Position numbers and translations under genes: made by a program
The notes under the pieces: generated by a model
Database searches by the model: none
Seen by the model: only the letters and a program-made list of their open reading frames with translations
What the model was told of the DNA's origin: nothing
Shown here: positions 60,801 through 64,000 of the stretch, one piece after another
How positions within the stretch are numbered: the stretch's first letter is position 1
Layout: each line of letters begins with the position of its first letter
Assembly (NCBI RefSeq): GCF_901933205.1
Contig: NC_044572.1
Coordinates: forward strand, 63,962,465-64,026,464
Source: Camarhynchus parvulus
Taxonomy: Eukaryota; Chordata; Aves; Passeriformes; Thraupidae
Direction of reading: 5' to 3'
DNA: 64,000 nt

Positions 60801-61225
60801 AGGGTCCCAGTGTAAGCCAGGTGAGTTATGTGAGACACAGTTTGTGGTCATGGATAGGCAGTGTGAGCCATGCCTGGTGTCAGGGATGTGTGAAGTGTGA
60901 GGTGCCTGGCTGCTTGTCAGCATTTTGGTAATACAAGCTGTTTGTCCAAAACCTCGATGTAATATAGTGTGTGCAGGACAGAGGGATGGTGGGATGCAAG
61001 GACAGGGAGATGGGATTCTAGTTTTGTTTTCTTTTTTATAAAGAGATAAAATCTGAACTGGAAGTTCAAAGTCTTTATTTTAAACAAAGCAGTCTGAATG
61101 GAGTGCTCTGAGCAGGCACCTTGCCCTGGTCTTTGCAGATTCCTCAGGACAACACGGACGCCATTGTCAGCAAAGCTGTGGATCTGTGGCGCACGCACTG
61201 CGGGACTCCGGCACACTCAGTCTGA
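45697..61225 (+). CDS. TBC1D7: TBC1D7, complete, seven coding exons, 293 aa
   Basis: Coding join: 45697-45808, 46468-46548, 49347-49534, 51147-51284, 52902-53047, 60214-60343, 61139-61225. These total 882 nt, that is 293 residues plus TGA, the human length as I recall it, with near-continuous similarity. TBC1D7 is the third subunit of the TSC1-TSC2-TBC1D7 complex. It binds the TSC1 coiled coil and supports TSC2 GAP activity on Rheb, which restrains mTORC1 at lysosomal membranes. The TBC fold spans roughly residues 50-230: motif A at 55-65 ([11 protein letters not shown]), LPYDLWF at 201-207, and VWD at 223-225. The catalytic fingers of active Rab-GAPs look absent: FINDSTPQ (97-104) stands where a D..RT.P motif is expected, and no YxQ motif follows. 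The start ATG has G at -3 and +4. Two introns begin with GC instead of GT. Gene order beside GFOD1 matches other vertebrates. Confidence 0.97.
45809..46467 (+). other. TBC1D7: TBC1D7 coding intron 1 (GC-AG type, 659 bp)
   Basis: The donor is G|GCAAGT at 45809 and the acceptor is TTTACAG at 46461-46467. The nearest GT (45813) would shift the reading frame into exon 2, so the GC donor is forced by the protein. Apart from the donor the interior is unremarkable. Confidence 0.9.
46468..46548 (+). CDS. TBC1D7: TBC1D7 coding exon 2 (residues 38-65)
   Basis: An 81-nt exon that starts and ends in phase 1. It encodes [18 protein letters not shown] and then the TBC motif A segment ILVWKVLLG. The donor is a standard G|GTATGA. 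Confidence 0.95.
   Translation: MSRSFAHLVKGFLFHPCIVYWCGKCF
46549..49346 (+). other. TBC1D7: TBC1D7 coding intron 2 (2.8 kb)
   Basis: This intron runs from a GTATGA donor to a T-rich acceptor ending TTTAG at 49346. It contains a CR1 LINE 3' fragment at about 47763-47980; nothing else was recognised. Confidence 0.93.
47763..47980 (+). mobile_element. CR1 LINE 3' fragment in TBC1D7 intron 2
   Basis: The copy contains CACTGGAACAGGCTCCCAGG, then GAAGTGATCACAGCACCAAG, CTCAGGCACATGGTGTGATT and a TCCTTGTGGGTCTCTTCAAAC end block, which are CR1 3'-terminal landmarks. About 220 bp, 5'-truncated, in the sense orientation of the host gene. Confidence 0.88.
49347..49534 (+). CDS. TBC1D7: TBC1D7 coding exon 3 (residues 65-127)
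   Basis: A 188-nt exon from phase 1 to phase 0. It encodes [20 protein letters not shown], then the FINDSTPQ segment (residues 97-104) where active TBC Rab-GAPs carry the arginine finger, and ends [14 protein letters not shown]. The donor is TTG|GTCAGT. Confidence 0.95.
49535..51146 (+). other. TBC1D7: TBC1D7 coding intron 3 (1.6 kb)
   Basis: This intron runs from GTCAGT to TTTCAG. No repeat or RNA gene was recognised in it. Confidence 0.92.
51147..51284 (+). CDS. TBC1D7: TBC1D7 coding exon 4 (residues 128-173)
   Basis: A 138-nt exon, phase 0 at both ends, encoding [20 protein letters not shown] and the following helix ([19 protein letters not shown]). Skipping it would keep the frame but remove 46 residues of the TBC core. 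The donor is CTG|GTAAGA. Confidence 0.95.
51285..52901 (+). other. TBC1D7: TBC1D7 coding intron 4 (1.6 kb)
   Basis: This intron runs from GTAAGA to CTCAG at 52901. It contains a T15 run at 52180-52194. A 66-codon open frame at 52558-52758 has no recognisable similarity and is taken as chance. Confidence 0.92.
52902..53047 (+). CDS. TBC1D7: TBC1D7 coding exon 5 (residues 174-222)
   Basis: A 146-nt exon from phase 0 to phase 2. It encodes [19 protein letters not shown] and the TBC signature [20 protein letters not shown]. It ends CAG AG; the last codon is completed by A at 60214 (Arg222). The donor is AG|GCAAGT, the textbook GC-donor consensus. Confidence 0.94.
53444..53449 (+). repeat. Target-site duplication, left copy
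   Basis: GAATGT lies immediately before the LTR start and is repeated exactly at 54021-54026. Confidence 0.75.
53450..54020 (+). mobile_element. Solo LTR of an avian endogenous retrovirus
   Basis: A segment of about 570 bp begins TGTGGGTTTTGGCTGGGA (one C earlier if the repeat is taken as six bases) and ends GGGGTTAAATCATGACA. It is bounded by the identical 6-bp direct repeat GAATGT at 53444-53449 and 54021-54026, so it is an integrated element with target-site duplication. The TG...CA termini and the absence of any internal gag, pol or env coding sequence point to a solo LTR left by recombination between two LTRs. The opening and closing stretches resemble songbird LTR families as I remember them. 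Orientation is + in TBC1D7 intron 5. Short open frames inside it have no coding significance. Confidence 0.85.
53532..53569. repeat. Perfect 16-bp inverted repeat inside the LTR
   Basis: The left arm GTTCCTGCAGAGCAGT (53532-53547) and right arm ACTGCTCTGCAGGAAC (53554-53569) are exact reverse complements around the loop GCTTAA. In RNA this would form a strong hairpin. Confidence 0.9.
54021..54026 (+). repeat. Target-site duplication, right copy
   Basis: GAATGT follows directly after the CA terminus of the LTR and matches the left copy. Confidence 0.75.
54059..54085. repeat. 10-bp AT-rich inverted repeat
   Basis: ATTAACTTTG (54059-54068) and CAAAGTTAAT (54076-54085) are exact reverse complements with a 7-bp spacer. 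They lie just downstream of the LTR and are preceded by a tandem AGGGCAATT pair. Confidence 0.8.
60214..60343 (+). CDS. TBC1D7: TBC1D7 coding exon 6 (residues 222-265)
   Basis: A 130-nt exon from phase 2 to phase 0. It encodes [20 protein letters not shown], then [20 protein letters not shown]. This is the last part of the TBC fold. The donor is AAT|GTAAGT. Confidence 0.95.
60344..61138 (+). other. TBC1D7: TBC1D7 coding intron 6 (795 bp)
   Basis: This intron runs from GTAAGT to TTTGCAG. Nothing recognisable was seen in it. Confidence 0.93.
61139..61225 (+). CDS. TBC1D7: TBC1D7 coding exon 7 (residues 266-293, stop)
   Basis: An 87-nt terminal coding exon encoding [17 protein letters not shown] and ending in GTPAHSV, with TGA at 61223-61225. 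Its third codon positions are GC-rich, unlike those of exons 1-6. Confidence 0.95.
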   Translation: MPQDNTDAIVSKAVDLWRTHCGTPAHSV

Positions 61226-61400
61226 GAACTCTCCTGGCTTGTGACAGCTTGGAAAAAAACCTGACTTTTGAAAAGACATTTTACCACCCTTCCCCCATCC
61301 TAGTGTGATGTTTTTCATTAACTCTTTTGTGTAAAGATGCTGTTAAAGCATGGTGACCAATATGTAAATATTTTTAAATAAATACAGATGGAATGAAGAT
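61226..61400 (+). other. TBC1D7: TBC1D7 3' UTR
   Basis: A short 3' UTR of about 170 nt, with AATAAA at 61377-61382 and a GT-rich element (about 61402-61415) just after the expected cleavage site. Longer alternative UTRs cannot be excluded. Confidence 0.75.
61377..61382 (+). terminator. TBC1D7: TBC1D7 poly(A) signal
   Basis: A canonical AATAAA lies 152 bp after the stop codon, with a GT-rich downstream element about 20 bp further on. This is a complete cleavage and polyadenylation context. Confidence 0.8.
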
Positions 61401-64000
61401 ACTTGGTGGTGGGGTGATGACATCTGAAATGTTACGTGTTCATCCAGCTACAGTATTTTGATTGCACAGTGGGCTCTGTTGTTTTTGCTGAAGTAAAACT
61501 AACTCTTGAAGCAAGGTAAATAGATTTACTTGTAATTTTAAAATGTTTCAGTATGCCATCTTAGACTTGATATAACTATTTACTACTTGGAGGTATTTGT
61601 ACAGTGAATTTACTGAATGTCAGCCTGCTGAGTGGTGGGCAAGCATGCTTCTGCTAGGAATGTAATTGTACTCTTTTAACACTGTAAATTTTCAGATAAA
61701 TGAAACTTCCCAAATCTGAGGTACAGGACATCACAATGACCAGGGGTGAAATATTTTTCTGAAGTGTTTTAAAATACTTTCTTTTTATCTGTCAGAAGCT
61801 CTCTATGGCTGTATCTCCTTTGTTCTTCATGGAAGATATTCTAGAGAAGTGGATCTGTGCAGATATGGAGAAAATCAGTGGGAAGAGCCAATATAATTCA
61901 GAATTACAGCCCAGTAATAACCAATGCCTCTGCTGAGTGCTTGGCTCGAAGATGTTGTAATTTGATTCTTGCTTGGTTTAGATTTCAGAATTAATTTAAT
62001 GCAGAAATATAATTCATGGTGTAAGTAAAAGTGGAGTGATTAGCCACAGATAGAGATTTACTGGAGAACTGATCTTTTTCTTGTAGAAGTGTAAAATTCT
62101 ATTTCTACCTCTTGCATAGACCAGGGAATTGTACATAAGAATGTGTTGCTTAGCTGTTATTTGACTCAAATTGGTGCTTAGTGTGCTGAGTGCCAAGGAT
62201 GCTCGTTGCACTTGAGAGAGTGTGTTTAGCTTGCACTCGGTGTTGTGCAGACTTGAAATGCTTTAGAAGCTTTTGTTTTAAACTGGGTCAGGTTTACCTT
62301 GCAGCACATTAAGTGGGGAAGCCTGGGACTTGGCTGGGGTTACCCCTAAAATCCTGGGGAGATGGTCTCTGCTGGATGCTGAGACCTTGCTGTTGGTACT
62401 GCTGGAATGCCCCAGTTCAGCTAGTTCAGGAAAAGCATGTTTGTGTCTGCTTTGGAATCCATTGTTGTGTCTGCAGTGTGGTGTAACCCATGGAGTTCAC
62501 TTTGGATGGGCGCTGGTTTTGCTAGTGTCCGCATTGGGGCTGGGTAAGGTGCACAGGAAAGACACAAGTTGTGTTAACAACGTCCTGCATCCTGTAGCAT
62601 GCAGTGCACAAGTGTTTCAGATAATGACCACGGGTGCAGACTGAGGGGTTGGGTTGCTGGTGTGACGGATTTCCCCCGGCACACAGCCAGTTCACACCTC
62701 CCCAGAGGTGTGGGTGCATCACTGGGGCCTTCACACAGAGGTTACTTGGTCATTTAAAAACAAGCAGCAATAACACCAAAGGTGCTCAGCTGTTTCAGTC
62801 CTGAAAGGGAATCAATAACTCATATTCTGTGAAGAGAGGTGCACTGAATCAGGATTAGAAATGCCAGTCAGTGTTACTGCTTCCAGGCTTGCCAGTGAGT
62901 GTTCCTCCAATTACTGTTTGACTGAAGGCTCCAGGAGTGTTTTTTTTTTTAAATTTAAAGAAGCCTTTCTCTATCAGTAGGCAGGCCTGGAGTTGCACAG
63001 AAGAGAGAGATCAACTTTTACAGAACCATAGAAAGGTTGAAGTTGGCAAGGACCTCTGAAGTCCACATGATCTGACCTGCCTGCCCAAGCAGGGCTACCT
63101 AAAGCTGGTTGCCCAGGACCAAGCATGTCTCTGTGGCTTCTGGCTGTCACCAAGGAGAGGGAGTCTTACACTTCTTTGGGCAACCTGTACTTGGTCATCC
63201 TCACAGTAAAAAACTTTGTGTTTCCACACAAACAACAGCAATTTTACTGTAACATTCCATTTTATGTGGGATGGATCCCCAAATGCTGCTCCACTGTAAT
63301 GTCCAGCTGAAGTTTGTATGCAGCCTTTTCAGTTGCGTGTACCAAGAAGGATCAGGAGTGTTTCTTTATTGCAGAGGTCATTTATTGTGGGCTATGCTGA
63401 AGAAGGTGCTATGCTCAGGAGAGTGCATGGTGGTTTAATGTCATGCTTCCTTCACTGCTGGTGAGAGGCATTTGTCTGTCTCATAATGGGTCCACTCACA
63501 AACTTAAGCTGTGGATTTAGAAGGAATCAGTTTATGCAGAAGATGCCCTGAATTCCTACTGTACTGGAAGTATGAGTCTGGCTCACTTAGGCTCAGTCAA
63601 TTTTCAGTGGTTGCTCAGTTGCTTGTACACCCAGTGGAACATAAACCTTTAGCTGACTGCCCTGCTTCCCAAGGGAGCAGAATGGCACAACAGGAGCTTC
63701 TACTGTCCCCAGCATGTGATGGTCAGGGGAAAGTTGAGGCAAGGTACCTCTAACGTCCCAGAGTCCATTGTTAGGGAAGCCTGGGTCTGTCCCTCCACAC
63801 ATTGTCACCAGCCTTGGGGTGGTGGTGACCATTCTTGGACCTCTTGAACTAAACCAGTGCAGTAGTTGTGGTGTCCAACTTGGCACTTCTAATGGGAAGT
63901 CCAAGTTTGGTCATTTATCTACTATGGACTTGTAGTGACTAACAGAGAATATTTTGAAGTTGCACGTAGTTGAGCCTCCCACTGAAATCTTTGGCTAAGT
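61401..64000. other. 3' flank of TBC1D7, intergenic
   Basis: No coding exon was recognised. It holds one CR1 fragment (63021-63128). In human the next gene on this side is PHACTR1, converging from the opposite strand; I see no PHACTR1 coding exon on the minus strand here. Confidence 0.65.
63021..63128 (-). mobile_element. CR1 LINE 3' fragment
   Basis: The + strand reads CATAGAAAGGTTGAAGTTGG, CAAGGACCTCTGAAGTCC, CAAGCAGGGCTACCTAAAG and GGTTGCCCAGGACCAAGCATG. This is the reverse complement of a well-known CR1 3' end type. About 110 bp. Confidence 0.85.

Noticed and set aside
61401..64000. A search for PHACTR1 exons, expected next by synteny
   Set aside because: No minus-strand frame resembles PHACTR1; the gene presumably begins beyond the window.
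1..64000. CRISPR arrays, tRNA or rRNA genes, prokaryotic operons
   Set aside because: None seen; the sequence is vertebrate nuclear DNA with spliced genes and CR1 repeats.

Overview
The window is vertebrate nuclear DNA, almost certainly from a bird. Coding sequence is sparse, split by introns with consensus splice sites, and embedded in AT-rich non-coding DNA. The interspersed repeats I recognise are CR1 LINE 3' ends and one LTR of a songbird-like endogenous retrovirus type. A passerine is the best guess, resting on the LTR's resemblance to songbird families as I remember them; the species cannot be named from sequence alone.

Two protein genes lie head-to-tail on the + strand. (1) GFOD1: only its last coding exon (25719-26638) is present, encoding residues 85-390 of a 390-residue protein. 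Everything to its left (1-25718) is the 3' part of a large intron; exon 1 is outside the window. A long 3' UTR probably follows, to about 33.17 kb. (2) TBC1D7: complete. A CpG-island promoter with a probable non-coding first exon lies at 43.17-43.83 kb, followed by seven coding exons between 45697 and 61225 and a poly(A) signal at 61377. The reconstructed protein is 293 residues, the same length as human TBC1D7 as I remember it. The GFOD1-TBC1D7 order and orientation match human 6p24.

Layout: 1-25.7 kb GFOD1 intron (one CR1 fragment, several AT-rich blocks that look like conserved non-coding elements, a tandem duplication, palindromes); 25.7-26.6 kb GFOD1 exon; 26.6-33.2 kb probable GFOD1 3' UTR; 33.2-43.2 kb intergenic (three CR1 pieces and one CpG-bearing unidentified segment); 43.2-61.4 kb TBC1D7 (one CR1 and one solo LTR in introns); 61.4-64 kb 3' flank (one CR1).

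The two genes have no known shared pathway. TBC1D7 is the third subunit of the TSC1-TSC2 complex that restrains Rheb/mTORC1. GFOD1 is a Gfo/Idh/MocA-fold protein of uncertain substrate. The most notable sequence-level observation is that two of the six introns between TBC1D7 coding exons have GC rather than GT donor sites. I found no evidence of a novel multi-gene system; this is ordinary vertebrate genomic territory with a few small oddities, listed as findings.
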